From the NCBI RefSeq assembly GCF_051148895.1, contig NZ_CP154625.1, positions 2,976,001-3,040,000 of the forward strand: a stretch of DNA of 64,000 bases, written 5' to 3'. How positions within the stretch are numbered: the first letter of the stretch is position 1; the number at the start of each line of letters is the position of its first letter. The notes beneath the pieces are model-generated. The model did not search any database. It was not told the DNA's origin and saw only the letters and a program-made list of their open reading frames with translations. The DNA is from Terrisporobacter vanillatitrophus (GTDB lineage: Bacteria > Bacillota > Clostridia > Peptostreptococcales > Peptostreptococcaceae). Position numbers and translations under genes: made by a program. Of the stretch, positions 54,210 to 63,389 are shown in pieces.

Positions 54210-54591
54210 TTATATTCTCCTTAAAAATTCATATGATAATCTCTTGATTTTGTTTTCTTTCTTATTATACCACAATTTCTTAATTCTCTAGCTTATCATC
54301 AAATACAATTTATTTTATTAAATCAGATTTAACACAATCTTATTTTTATACAATATTTTTAATTTATTAAACATTAATTTAAATATGAAAAATTTGCTTG
54401 ATTCATAATTTCAAATAAGTGACTTACCTATTACTTCAGGTAACACTATTATCAAATTAATAAATTATAAAATTTTAACATATAAAAATGGTGCGCATGC
54501 ATGTTAAGCTCACCATTTTTATGTTATATATTAATAATTTAAGTAAAAGGTCTATCTATAAAAATATACCTATTACTGCGAGAGGCTCTTT
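54210..54591. other. Intergenic region between glyA and the XRE-cupin gene
   Basis: About 380 AT-rich bases holding the XRE promoter (-10 at 54264-54269) and the glyA terminator (54484-54520). No other gene or riboswitch seen. Confidence 0.5.
54484..54520 (-). terminator. Terminator downstream of glyA
   Basis: Arms AAAAATGGTG / CACCATTTTT, extended by GC pairs, T-run on the minus strand; about 70 bases after glyA. Confidence 0.72.
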
Positions 54592-55848
54592 TTAGTCTTC
54601 AAAATACCCATCTGGATATAGAAGGAATTTTGAAATTAAATTTCTTGCTTGAACTTTACATTCTTTTAAAACATCTTCATTATATATATTATCTGCAACT
54701 TTTTCCATTATTTCAGCTATTTGAGAGATTTCAGCATGCCCAAATCCACGTTCTGATACTGCTGTAAGCCCTATACGTACACCACTTGTTACAAATGGAC
54801 TTTCTGGGTCATTTGGAATAGTATTTTTATTTACTGTTATCCCTACGGATTCAAGCGCTTGGTCAAACTGTTTACCAGTTATTTTTTTATCTCTTAAATC
54901 AACAAGTACTGTATGGTTATCAGTTCCGCCACTTACTATTCTAAATCCTCTTGCTTCAAGTTCTTTTGCTAAATATTTAGCATTATCTAAAACTCTTTCC
55001 ATTGTAGCGATAAACTCTGGCTCTCTTACTCTCTTAAACATATTTGCTTTTGCTGCAATACCATTTATTTGTATAGAACCAAGTGTTCCAGGGAAAGTAG
55101 ATCTATTTAATGCTTTTGCATATTTTTCTTTACACATTACAAACCCACCTCTTGGGCCACAAATTGTTTTTGAACAAGAAGATGTACAGAAATCTGCATA
55201 AGGTATAGGTGAAGGAATTACACCAGCTCCTATAAGTCCTGATATATGAGCCATATCTACCATTAAATAAGCTCCAACTTTATCAGCAATTTCTCTCATT
55301 CTTTTGTAATCTATAAGTCTTGGATAAGCACTAGCTCCTGCTATTATCATTTTAGGCTCAAATGCTAATGCTTTAGCTTCAACTTCATCATAATTTATTG
55401 TTTCGCTTTCTAAATCTACACCATAGTGCTCATAATTAAATATTTTACTTACAAAATTTGCTGGTGAACCATGAGTTAAATGTCCCCCATGATCTAACCT
55501 CATGGCAAGTATTTTGTCTCCTGGGTCAAGTACAGCATTAAATACTGTATAGTTTGCAGTTGCTCCTGAATAAGCTTGAACATTTACATATTCACAACCA
55601 AAGGCTTCTTTAGCTCTCTCAATACATAAATTTTCCACTTCATCAGCATATTGTGAACCTGCTTGATATCTCTTACCTGGAAGGCCTTCTTCTGTTTTAT
55701 TTACAAATACACTTCCCATAAGTTCCAATATTTCTGTTGGTGCAGAGCTTTCAGATGCTATCATTTCTATATTATATTTTTGTCTTTCTAATTCTTTTTC
55801 TACTATTGAATATAATTCTGGGTCAGTTATTTTTGTTGTTTTTAACAT
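54592..55848 (-). CDS. glyA: Serine hydroxymethyltransferase GlyA
   Basis: PLP enzyme (418 aa) that interconverts serine and glycine with tetrahydrofolate, supplying one-carbon units. Family features: IEMIASESSAP-like NIEMIASESSAPTEILELMG, EGLPGKRYQAG, NVQAYSGATANYTVFNA, LDHGGHLTHG, VDMAHISGLIGAG and the PLP-lysine loop CTSSCSKTICGPRGG, where STTHK(T) is usual. Two ATGs (55854 and 55848) lie after GGGGGAA; the second has better spacing. The promoter is at 55964-55992. No glycine riboswitch is visible. Confidence 0.95.
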   Translation of the reverse strand: MLKTTKITDPELYSIVEKELERQKYNIEMIASESSAPTEILELMGSVFVNKTEEGLPGKRYQAGSQYADEVENLCIERAKEAFGCEYVNVQAYSGATANYTVFNAVLDPGDKILAMRLDHGGHLTHGSPANFVSKIFNYEHYGVDLESETINYDEVEAKALAFEPKMIIAGASAYPRLIDYKRMREIADKVGAYLMVDMAHISGLIGAGVIPSPIPYADFCTSSCSKTICGPRGGFVMCKEKYAKALNRSTFPGTLGSIQINGIAAKANMFKRVREPEFIATMERVLDNAKYLAKELEARGFRIVSGGTDNHTVLVDLRDKKITGKQFDQALESVGITVNKNTIPNDPESPFVTSGVRIGLTAVSERGFGHAEISQIAEIMEKVADNIYNEDVLKECKVQARNLISKFLLYPDGYFED

Positions 55849-55963
55849 AATCATTTCCCCCTTAAAATATTATTAATATCTGAAAAAGCAATTAAGTTAT
55901 TTTTATTCTAAGCACACTTAACTGTGTTCAATTATTTTTAATTAATTAAATTTCATTAATTAA

Positions 55964-55992
55964 ATAGTAGTAACTTCTTTTATTTTTGTCAA
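55964..55992 (-). promoter_or_regulatory. Sigma-A promoter of glyA
   Basis: Minus strand: -35 TTGACA, 17-bp spacer, -10 TACTAT. The leader of about 100 nt has a near-palindrome CACACTTAACTGTG. Confidence 0.7.
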
Positions 55993-56065
55993 TTATATTT
56001 TATTTTTTTAAATACAATTAAACATTTTTCATATACAATTCTTAATTTTATACTTTTTTATAAAC

Positions 56066-56102
56066 AAAAAAGTCTGTGATACTTTTTATAAAACAGACTT
56101 TT
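56066..56102 (-). terminator. Terminator of the HD-domain gene
   Basis: Arms AAAAGTCTGT / ACAGACTTTT with a T-run on the minus strand. Confidence 0.75.
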
Positions 56103-56151
56103 AAGATACATTTATATTAATTTGTGATTTTTTTCTTTTTTAATATTATAA

Positions 56152-56781
56152 TTATTCTAGTTCCTGAAAATCTTTTAATGCATTTTTTAGATAAGCTTCT
56201 TTCAGTAAGTAATCTTCATTTACTGACCTTCCAAGAGCATCTGCCTTTGCCAACAGTATCAAATCCTGTGGACAAACTGACTTATTAAATAACTTTCGAG
56301 TACTTTTTAACCTGCTATTTTGATTTGCCAATTGATTTGGTTGCATGTGAAGTTCTACCATGTTTAGTACATAATCTCTAAATTCATTCTCTTCTTTTCT
56401 AGTTGTTCTATTTAAGAATTTCCTAGCTAATTTTAAGCCTGCTCTTTCATGATTATAAGAAATTATTTTTCCATCTTCTTTTGTTGTAGTTGTAATTACC
56501 TTTCCAAAATCATGACATAAGGCTGAATACATAAATCCAATGGGATTTTTAGCTTTATTCTTTAACTTTGCAGCCTCATCTACAACCATCTTAGTGTGAT
56601 TAAATACATCACCTTCTGGATGATGTACAGGAGATTGAATTACCCCTACCAAATCACCTATTTCAGGAAATTTTATATCCAAATCATTATCATCTTTTAA
56701 ACTCATAAAATATCTAGACGGTTTTTCATATGTTAATAGCACTTCTTCAAGTTCTTCTCGCATGTTTATATTTTTTGTCAT
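56152..56781 (-). CDS. HD-domain protein (tRNA nucleotidyltransferase HD-like)
   Basis: Predicted metal-dependent phosphohydrolase (209 aa). HD motif residues: His in SPVHHPEGDVFNHTKMV, HD in LCHDFGKVI, and His in SYNHERAGLKLARKFL and NMVELHMQPNQL. The arrangement resembles the HD domain of bacterial CCA-adding enzymes, but no nucleotidyltransferase domain is present. It is 59 nt downstream of the antiporter gene and could be co-transcribed. The substrate is not known. Confidence 0.82.
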   Translation of the reverse strand: MTKNINMREELEEVLLTYEKPSRYFMSLKDDNDLDIKFPEIGDLVGVIQSPVHHPEGDVFNHTKMVVDEAAKLKNKAKNPIGFMYSALCHDFGKVITTTTKEDGKIISYNHERAGLKLARKFLNRTTRKEENEFRDYVLNMVELHMQPNQLANQNSRLKSTRKLFNKSVCPQDLILLAKADALGRSVNEDYLLKEAYLKNALKDFQELE

Positions 56782-56839
56782 AGTTTAAAATTTCCTCATT
56801 TATTCATTAATTTTGATTTGCAAACGTATCAATTTATAC

Positions 56840-58489
56840 TTAATGATTGACCATATCTAATTTATCTATATCACTAATATCAGTTCCTGTTATTACTAAT
56901 ATATCATTAGAAAGTATTTCTGTAGAACCATTTGGAATAATTATTTCTCCTTTTCTCTTTATCATTACTACAAGAATTTCATCTGGTATATCCGCCTCCG
57001 CAATTGTTTTATTTGCAAAATTACTTTTAGCTCCCACAAATATTTCCATAAGTTTTGTACTCTTTCCTTCTTGATACATTCTCAAATTATCAAAATTGTT
57101 TCCTGTTACAACTAGTATATCTCCTGGAAGTATTTTTGTAGAACCATTTGGAACAAATACATCACCTTCTCGTTTTACCATTACTATAAGAATATCCTCT
57201 GGTATATTACTATCCATAATAGTTTTGTTTGCCAAATTACTATCTTCAGTAATTAATATTTCTATTAGCTTTGTGCTTTTGTTTTCTTTATAGTCATTAA
57301 AAGTTTTGAAAACTGAAGATTCATCATCTATTAAATCTAATTTTGATGCAACTTTGGGTATAAGAGTCCCTTGAATGGCGACTGAGAATAGTGCTATAAA
57401 AAATATAATATGATATATATCACTATAAATTGGAACTCCATAAGTTAGAGCAAATATGGCAAAAACAATGGATGCAGCTCCTCTAAGTCCTACCCAGGAT
57501 ATAAAAACTTGCTGTTTAAAAGGTATTTTAAACCAACTTAAAATACTAAATGTTGCTAGAGGTCTTGCTATAAATATCATAAATATAGATACTAAAGTTC
57601 CATTTAAAATTACATCAGACATTTTAGATGGATAAGAAAGTAATCCTAATAAGAAAAATAATATTATTTGCATAAGCCATGATATGCTGTCAAAAAATTC
57701 AAATAAACTTTTTTTATGAGGAATCTTACTATTCCCAATTACTATTCCCGTTATATATACACTTAAGTAACCATTTCCACCAAATAATTCACTTAATCCA
57801 TAAGATAAAACTGCGATAGCTGTTACAAGTACGGGATAAAACCCTTCTATTTCAAAATCTATATGTCTTAATAAATATACAGTTAATTTTGATAATATAG
57901 CAGCCGATATAATTGCTACTACAATTTGATTAAATAACATTGGCAGTATACCTGAAGTTCCTTGATTAGACATTAACGAAAGTACAATTATAGTTAGCAT
58001 ATAAGCAAAAGGATCATTACTTCCACTTTCAACTTCTAATAGAGATGCAATTGAACCTTTTAGGTTTAATTTTCGTGAACGAAGTATAGAAAATACTGAT
58101 GCTGCATCTGTAGATGCAACCACAGAACCTATAAGAAGACCTTCTAACAATGTGATCTTTAAGACTAAATGACAAAATATCCCTGTAAGTCCTGCTGTAA
58201 TACCTACTCCTAAAGTTGCCATTAATATAGACGGGATTGCAACTGGCTTTGCCATTCCCCAATTTGTACCAAAACCACCAAAGAACATTATAAAAATAAG
58301 AGCTAAGGTGCAGATACTCTTTGTTAATTCAAGATCATTATAATCAATTCCAACTATTCCATCTGCTCCAAATAACATTCCAAGTACTATAAAGATCAAA
58401 AGTGTGGGCACCCCGAATTTATACAATGCTTTACTAGATGTAATGCATATTAATATTACAAGAGCACTTATAACCATCAAATTTATCAT
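56840..58489 (-). CDS. CPA1-type cation (K+ or Na+)/proton antiporter with tandem RCK_C domains
   Basis: Polytopic antiporter (549 aa). About 12 membrane helices cover residues 1-390, with ESGSNDPFAYML (typical of NhaP/CvrA antiporters) and FISWVGLRGAASIVFAIFA. Two TrkA_C/RCK_C regulatory domains follow: the first from about STKLIEILITEDSNLANKTI and the second from STKLMEIFVGAKSNFANKTI; they are close repeats of each other. RCK_C domains in such proteins can bind c-di-AMP. The frame opens at 58540, but AAAGGAGTGATAAG precedes the ATG at 58489. Ion specificity is unknown. Confidence 0.9.
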   Translation of the reverse strand: MINLMVISALVILICITSSKALYKFGVPTLLIFIVLGMLFGADGIVGIDYNDLELTKSICTLALIFIMFFGGFGTNWGMAKPVAIPSILMATLGVGITAGLTGIFCHLVLKITLLEGLLIGSVVASTDAASVFSILRSRKLNLKGSIASLLEVESGSNDPFAYMLTIIVLSLMSNQGTSGILPMLFNQIVVAIISAAILSKLTVYLLRHIDFEIEGFYPVLVTAIAVLSYGLSELFGGNGYLSVYITGIVIGNSKIPHKKSLFEFFDSISWLMQIILFFLLGLLSYPSKMSDVILNGTLVSIFMIFIARPLATFSILSWFKIPFKQQVFISWVGLRGAASIVFAIFALTYGVPIYSDIYHIIFFIALFSVAIQGTLIPKVASKLDLIDDESSVFKTFNDYKENKSTKLIEILITEDSNLANKTIMDSNIPEDILIVMVKREGDVFVPNGSTKILPGDILVVTGNNFDNLRMYQEGKSTKLMEIFVGAKSNFANKTIAEADIPDEILVVMIKRKGEIIIPNGSTEILSNDILVITGTDISDIDKLDMVNH

Positions 58490-58833
58490 CTTATCACTCC
58501 TTTGCAATATAATTTTTATATTATTATACAATAACAACATACAAATTATAAGTTAATAGTTTATCAATTTAATTTTAACTTAATGTTAACATTAAATATC
58601 TTCTATTGTCAATTTTTGTACTTCTATATGAATATAATAATTAGATAAGATAATTTTATATACAAAAGAGGCTGTCGCATAAACGATTGAAAAATCGTTG
58701 GGCGATAGCTCCTTTTTACTTATTTAAAACTCAAAACTACTGAAAATAATTTTATTTCACTTATATTTACTAAAAATAAGCATGACAAATAAAGGTATTT
58801 GAAATACCGTTTTTTTAGCTATCTATATTAAAA
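58490..58833. other. Intergenic region between the antiporter gene and the IS transposase
   Basis: About 340 bases. The left half is AT-rich spacer with no gene. The IS1182-type element starts at about 58667. Confidence 0.55.
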
Positions 58834-60462
58834 TTAAGCGATTTTCTTTAAAGGATGAAGGGATGTTTTACATTTTCCATTTTGTATTTTATTATGCAAT
58901 TTATTTATGTTATAAGCCATTCCTAATAAAATACATTCCGCTAAAATATTTTTTTCACCTTTACATAAAAACCTTCTAAATTCCATGTTTTGTTTTATTT
59001 GAGCGAATGCTCCTTCGGCTTGAATACTTCTATTCATTCTTAGTTGAATACCTTCGGTACTCACTATTCTTTGTAAATTTCCTTTACGTTTTTCATTAAA
59101 TACTTTTGAAATATTAAGTTTTTTAGTTCTATCTTCTAAAGGAGTTTTACAGTTATTTCCTTTAATGCATTTAGTTTTAAATTGACATCCTTTACAATCT
59201 TCGCACATATAACAAGTTATTTCACACTTGTATCCAGTTGTACTTTTTCTGGTTTTTGTGCTAGTAACAGTTAATTTCTTATTGTTTTTACATAGATAAT
59301 AGTCATCTTTATCGTTGTAAGACATATTATCCATTCTACCAATATCATTTTTATATTTTCTTGTTTTACTAATTTCATAATTAGCTGGTTTTATAAATGA
59401 TTGTTGTCCATTTTTTTCTAGATGTACATAGTTTTCTTCACTTTCATATCCTGAATCAGTTATTACTTTAGGATATTTAAAACTTAAATATGACTCTGCA
59501 TTTTGTAAAAATGGTATTAGAGTAGTTGTGTCAGCTGGTTGAGGTCCTGCACTTATCCAGACTATATATTCAGAATCAACTCCAAACTGAACGTTGTAAG
59601 CAGGTTTTAATTGACCATTTTTCATATGATCTTCCTTCATTCTCATGAAAGTGGCATCTTTATCTGTTTTAGAGTAGCTATTACGTTCACCCATTATATG
59701 TAAATCTTTAGTGTATTTTTTTAATCTATCAATATAGCTATCTAATTCTTCAATAGATTTTTGAATAGGCGATTTTCTTTTACCTTTACCATAAACAAAT
59801 ACAACATCTTCTTCATTTGCTATTTTCTTAAGTTTTTTTAGTAATTTTTTTAGATGATGCATTTTGATTTTGTTTTTATAAATTAATTTGATACCAAAAT
59901 CTTGTTCACATTTTAAAACGAAATTAGGTATTTTATCCATCATTTTTTGCATATTTTTTGTTACAGCTTTTTTCCAAACAAAAGTATATCTATTAGATGA
60001 CGCTTCTATTTTAGTACCATCTATAAATATTGTTTCTTTTGAAATTTCATTTTTATCTGCAAGCATATTTGCTAATTGGGCAAGTAATTCTTCAGATACT
60101 GGTGCGAAATGTATACTACGAAATCTGGCAATTGTTGAATGATCTGGAGCGGAGGCTCCGCCTAAAAGATACATAAAATTAACATCTCTTTTGCATGCAT
60201 TTTCTATTTTTCTTGAAGAATATAAGCTATTCATATATCCGTAAACAATGATTTTTAACATTTCTCTTGGGGTTATTGTATTTTCTCTAATTCGAGAATA
60301 AGTCTGATATAACTTTTCTAAATTCATCTCCTCTATAGTTTGACTTAATAACCTCACTGAATCATCTTTTGGAATTAAATAATCAATCTCTAGTGGTAAT
60401 TTTAATTGATAATTATCACCATACTTAGTATAATCAATTTGTATAATATTTTGTTTGGTCAT
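58834..60462 (-). CDS. IS1182-family DDE transposase
   Basis: Transposase of about 542 aa, full length with no frameshift. A DUF772-type N-terminus (PREMLKIIVYGYMNSLYSS; LLGGASAPDHSTIARFRS) precedes the DDE catalytic core: the first Asp lies in FIDGTKIEASSNRYTF, the second in KVITDSGYESEENY and Glu in RSIQAEGAFAQIKQNMEFRR. A Cys cluster CYMCEDCKGCQFKTKC sits between the second Asp and the Glu, as usual in this family. TTG at 60486 is in frame but inside a terminator-like hairpin; the ATG at 60462 (MTKQNII) is preferred although no strong ribosome binding site is visible. Confidence 0.92.
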   Translation of the reverse strand: MTKQNIIQIDYTKYGDNYQLKLPLEIDYLIPKDDSVRLLSQTIEEMNLEKLYQTYSRIRENTITPREMLKIIVYGYMNSLYSSRKIENACKRDVNFMYLLGGASAPDHSTIARFRSIHFAPVSEELLAQLANMLADKNEISKETIFIDGTKIEASSNRYTFVWKKAVTKNMQKMMDKIPNFVLKCEQDFGIKLIYKNKIKMHHLKKLLKKLKKIANEEDVVFVYGKGKRKSPIQKSIEELDSYIDRLKKYTKDLHIMGERNSYSKTDKDATFMRMKEDHMKNGQLKPAYNVQFGVDSEYIVWISAGPQPADTTTLIPFLQNAESYLSFKYPKVITDSGYESEENYVHLEKNGQQSFIKPANYEISKTRKYKNDIGRMDNMSYNDKDDYYLCKNNKKLTVTSTKTRKSTTGYKCEITCYMCEDCKGCQFKTKCIKGNNCKTPLEDRTKKLNISKVFNEKRKGNLQRIVSTEGIQLRMNRSIQAEGAFAQIKQNMEFRRFLCKGEKNILAECILLGMAYNINKLHNKIQNGKCKTSLHPLKKIA

Positions 60463-60479
60463 AAAATAATTATACAAAA

Positions 60480-60509
60480 ATCCCAAGATCTTTTGAACTT
60501 GGGATTTAT
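60480..60509 (-). terminator. Hairpin at the 5' end of the transposase gene (anti-readthrough)
   Basis: AATCCCAAG / CTTGGGATT with a 12-nt loop, followed on the minus strand by TTTTG, just before the transposase start. It would block transcription entering from the upstream adhE or mask the initiation region. Confidence 0.65.
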
Positions 60510-60622
60510 TTTTTATGCAAAAAGGGCATCGCCCTATTTTTTTAGTGCGACAGCCCCTCTTGCATTGCAGATAATATTAATTATAAGGTTATATTTTTAA
60601 GAAATCACTAATTAAACTATTT

Positions 60623-63265
60623 TTATACTAATGTTTTTTCTTCTTTTTTAGCTAGATATATATTCTTATATATATCATGTAATTCAGTTACTAATGGTAA
60701 TCTTGGGTTAGCAGGAGTACATTGATCATCAAATGCATCTAAAGCTAATTTTTCAATTGCACCAAAGTAAGTTTCTTTTTCTATACCACATTCTTCTATA
60801 GACATTGGCATATTTAATTCTTTCATTAAGTTTCTAACAGCCTCAACTAAGCTCTTAACTCCTTCTTCAGTTGTATTAGCTTTTAATCCAAGAACTTTTG
60901 CTATTTCAGCATATTTCTTATCAGCTACGAAAGATTTATATCTAGGGAATGCAGCAAATTTAGTTGGCATTTGTGCATTGTACTCTATTACGTGTGGTAA
61001 TAATATTGCATTAGCTCTACCATGTGGTATATGGAACTCAGATCCTAATTTATGAGCTAGTGAGTGGTTTATACCTAAGAAAGCATTGGCAAATGCCATA
61101 CCTGCTATACAAGAAGCATTATGCATTTTTTCTCTAGCTTCTCTACCTTCAGCAGTGTGTCCACCTTTATATGATACTGGTAAGTATTCAAATACCATTT
61201 GTATAGCTTTCATTGCAAGAGCATCTGTGTAATCAGTAGCCATTATAGAAACGTAAGCTTCTATTGCATGAGTTAATACGTCAAGTCCTGTATCTGCAGT
61301 AACAGCAGCTGGTACAGACATTACAAATTGTGGGTCTATTATAGCCACGTCTGGAGTTAACTCATAATCAGCTAAAGGATATTTAACATTGTTTACTTTA
61401 TCAGTTATAACTGCAAATGAAGTTACTTCTGATCCTGTTCCTGAAGTAGTTGGTATAGCTACCATTTTAGCTTTTCTTCCTAATTTAGGGAACTTGTAAA
61501 CTCTTTTTCTTATATCAGCAAATTTAAGTCTTAAATCTTCAAAGTTTGCTTCTGGGTTTTCATAGAATAACCACATACCTTTAGCAGCATCCATTGCAGA
61601 TCCTCCACCTAAAGCTATTATTGTGTCTGGTTGGAACTTTCTCATTGCTTCAGCACCATTTAATACAGTGTCTACTGATGGGTCTGGTTCTACATCAGCA
61701 AATACTTCTACCATTACTGGATTTCTTCTTTTTCTTAATTGATATTCTAATTTATCAGCATATCCAAGTTGAACCATCATTCTATCAGTAACTATCATTA
61801 CTCTTTCAACACCTTCCATTTTTTCTAGGTATTGAATTGAATTCATTTCATGATATATTTTTTCTGGAATTTTGAACCATTGCATATTAACTCTCCTCTT
61901 AGTAACCTTTTTAACGTTTATTAAGTTTACAGCTGATACGTTATCTGTAGTTGAGTTGTTACCCATTGATCCGCATCCTAAAGTTAATGATGGAGTATTT
62001 ACATTGTATAAATCTCCTATAGCCCCATGAGTAGATGGTGCATTTACTAGAAGTCTTCCTGTTCTTACTCTTTGAGAGAATTCTAAGATTACATCATCAT
62101 TGTTTGAGTGTATAACAGCAGAGTGACCAAGTCCCCCAAATTCTGTCATATCAACACATCTTTGTACTCCCTCTTTTGCATCTTTAACTTTTATACAAGC
62201 TAGTACTGGAGACAATTTTTCTTTTGATAATGGGTAATCCATCCCTACGCCTTCTATTTCTGCCACTAAAATCTTAACATCTTTAGGAACTTCAAATCCT
62301 GACATTTTAGCTATTGTATATGGACTTTGTCCAACTATATTTGGATTTAATGTTTTAGTTTCTGGATTTATAACTGTTTTTTCTAATAATTCTTTTTCTT
62401 TTCCTTCTACAAAGTAGCAATTATAATGCTTAAGTAAAGCTACTACTTCATCGTATATACATTCTTCTATTATAACTGCTTGCTCAGAAGCACATATCAT
62501 TCCGTTATCAAATGATTTAGATAATATTAAATCATTTACTGCTTGTTTTATATCAGCAGATTTTTCTATAAAGCAAGGTACGTTTCCTGCTCCAACTCCA
62601 AGTGCTGGTTTTCCTGCAGAGTAAGCAGACTTAACCATTCCAGGTCCTCCTGTTGCAAGTATTAATGATACTCCGTTATGTTTCATTAATGCACTAGATG
62701 CTTCTAATGATGGAGCTTCTATCCATTGAACACAGTTTTCTGGTGCTCCAGCTTCTATAGCTGCATCTCTTAATATTCTAGCTGCTTCTGCAGAACATTT
62801 TTGAGCTGATGGATGGAATGAGAATATTATTGGATTTCTCCCCTTCATAGATATTAATGTTTTGAACATTGTAGTTGAAGTTGGGTTTGTAACAGGAGTT
62901 ACCCCAGCTACTACACCTATTGGTTCAGCAACCATCATATATCCATCTTCTTCATTTTCTTCTATCACTCCAACTGTTTTTGTGTATTTTATACTATTAT
63001 AAATATATTCTGTTGCAAACATATTTTTAGTTACTTTATCTTCAAAAATTCCTCTTCCAGTTTCGTTTACTGCAAGTTGAGCAAGTTCTATGTGTTTATC
63101 AAGTCCAGCCTTAGCCATAGCTGCTACTATTTTATCTACTGCTTCTTGATCTAACTTTAACATAGCTTCTTTAGCTATAGTTGCCTTCTCCACTAATTCA
63201 TTAATCATGCTTTCAACATTTACTTCTTGGTTTACAACTTTAACTTTTTTTGTTTCTTTACTCAT
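60623..63265 (-). CDS. adhE: Bifunctional acetaldehyde-CoA/alcohol dehydrogenase AdhE (copy 2)
   Basis: Second AdhE (880 aa). The N-terminal acetaldehyde dehydrogenase has Cys in NGMICASEQAVI. The C-terminal iron alcohol dehydrogenase has GGGSAMDAAKGMW, IPTTSGTGSEVTSF and the metal-binding FLGINHSLAHKLGSEFHIPH. It forms spirosomes in other bacteria and makes ethanol from acetyl-CoA, regenerating NAD+. Codon choice resembles a highly expressed gene more than copy 1 does. A strong promoter (63338-63366) with two Rex operators indicates control by NADH/NAD+. An IS1182 element lies directly downstream. Confidence 0.97.
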   Translation of the reverse strand: MSKETKKVKVVNQEVNVESMINELVEKATIAKEAMLKLDQEAVDKIVAAMAKAGLDKHIELAQLAVNETGRGIFEDKVTKNMFATEYIYNSIKYTKTVGVIEENEEDGYMMVAEPIGVVAGVTPVTNPTSTTMFKTLISMKGRNPIIFSFHPSAQKCSAEAARILRDAAIEAGAPENCVQWIEAPSLEASSALMKHNGVSLILATGGPGMVKSAYSAGKPALGVGAGNVPCFIEKSADIKQAVNDLILSKSFDNGMICASEQAVIIEECIYDEVVALLKHYNCYFVEGKEKELLEKTVINPETKTLNPNIVGQSPYTIAKMSGFEVPKDVKILVAEIEGVGMDYPLSKEKLSPVLACIKVKDAKEGVQRCVDMTEFGGLGHSAVIHSNNDDVILEFSQRVRTGRLLVNAPSTHGAIGDLYNVNTPSLTLGCGSMGNNSTTDNVSAVNLINVKKVTKRRVNMQWFKIPEKIYHEMNSIQYLEKMEGVERVMIVTDRMMVQLGYADKLEYQLRKRRNPVMVEVFADVEPDPSVDTVLNGAEAMRKFQPDTIIALGGGSAMDAAKGMWLFYENPEANFEDLRLKFADIRKRVYKFPKLGRKAKMVAIPTTSGTGSEVTSFAVITDKVNNVKYPLADYELTPDVAIIDPQFVMSVPAAVTADTGLDVLTHAIEAYVSIMATDYTDALAMKAIQMVFEYLPVSYKGGHTAEGREAREKMHNASCIAGMAFANAFLGINHSLAHKLGSEFHIPHGRANAILLPHVIEYNAQMPTKFAAFPRYKSFVADKKYAEIAKVLGLKANTTEEGVKSLVEAVRNLMKELNMPMSIEECGIEKETYFGAIEKLALDAFDDQCTPANPRLPLVTELHDIYKNIYLAKKEEKTLV

Positions 63266-63304
63266 TTCAAAACTCCCCCTATATAATTATAATGTCAATA
63301 AACT

Positions 63305-63322
63305 TTGTTATATTTTTAACAA
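63305..63322. promoter_or_regulatory. Rex operator, promoter-proximal, adhE copy 2
   Basis: TTGTTATATTTTTAACAA matches the clostridial Rex pattern TTGTTAA-N4-TTAACAA at 13 of 14 fixed positions. It lies just downstream of the -10 box, about 40 bases before the ATG, ideal for blocking transcription. Confidence 0.82.
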
Positions 63323-63337
63323 CTTTCTATACTACAT

Positions 63338-63366
63338 ATAATAAATTATCTTGTTTCAACTGTCAA
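63338..63366 (-). promoter_or_regulatory. Sigma-A promoter of adhE copy 2
   Basis: Minus strand: -35 TTGACA (perfect), 17-bp spacer, -10 TATTAT. It is flanked by two Rex-type operators. Confidence 0.85.
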
Positions 63367-63371
63367 TATTT

Positions 63372-63389
63372 TTGTTAAATTTTTATCAA
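63372..63389. promoter_or_regulatory. Rex operator, upstream of -35, adhE copy 2
   Basis: TTGTTAAATTTTTATCAA matches TTGTTAA-N4-TTAACAA at 13 of 14 fixed positions. It lies 6 bases upstream of the -35 box and 67 bases from the other site. Confidence 0.78.

Larger units (their letters stand above)
58667..60560 (-). mobile_element. IS1182-family insertion sequence
   Basis: About 1.9 kb, bounded by imperfect terminal inverted repeats. The left end is AGAGGCTGTCGCATAAA and the right end (reverse complement) is AGAGGGGCTGTCGCACTAAA. A second GGGCGAT block lies just inside both ends. It carries one intact transposase gene. No convincing target duplication is seen by eye (AAA and TGC flank it). It lies directly 3' of adhE copy 2 and may have displaced its terminator. 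Confidence 0.88.

Noticed and set aside
55849..56151. Glycine riboswitch upstream of glyA
   Set aside because: None of the conserved glycine-aptamer blocks is present on the minus strand; only a promoter and a near-palindrome are visible.
58029..58262. Out-of-frame 77-codon minus-strand frame inside the antiporter gene
   Set aside because: Shadow of the antiporter reading frame; no ribosome binding site and no family match.
58667..60560. IS1182 element as a carrier of a new accessory system
   Set aside because: It contains only the transposase; no cargo genes lie between its inverted repeats.
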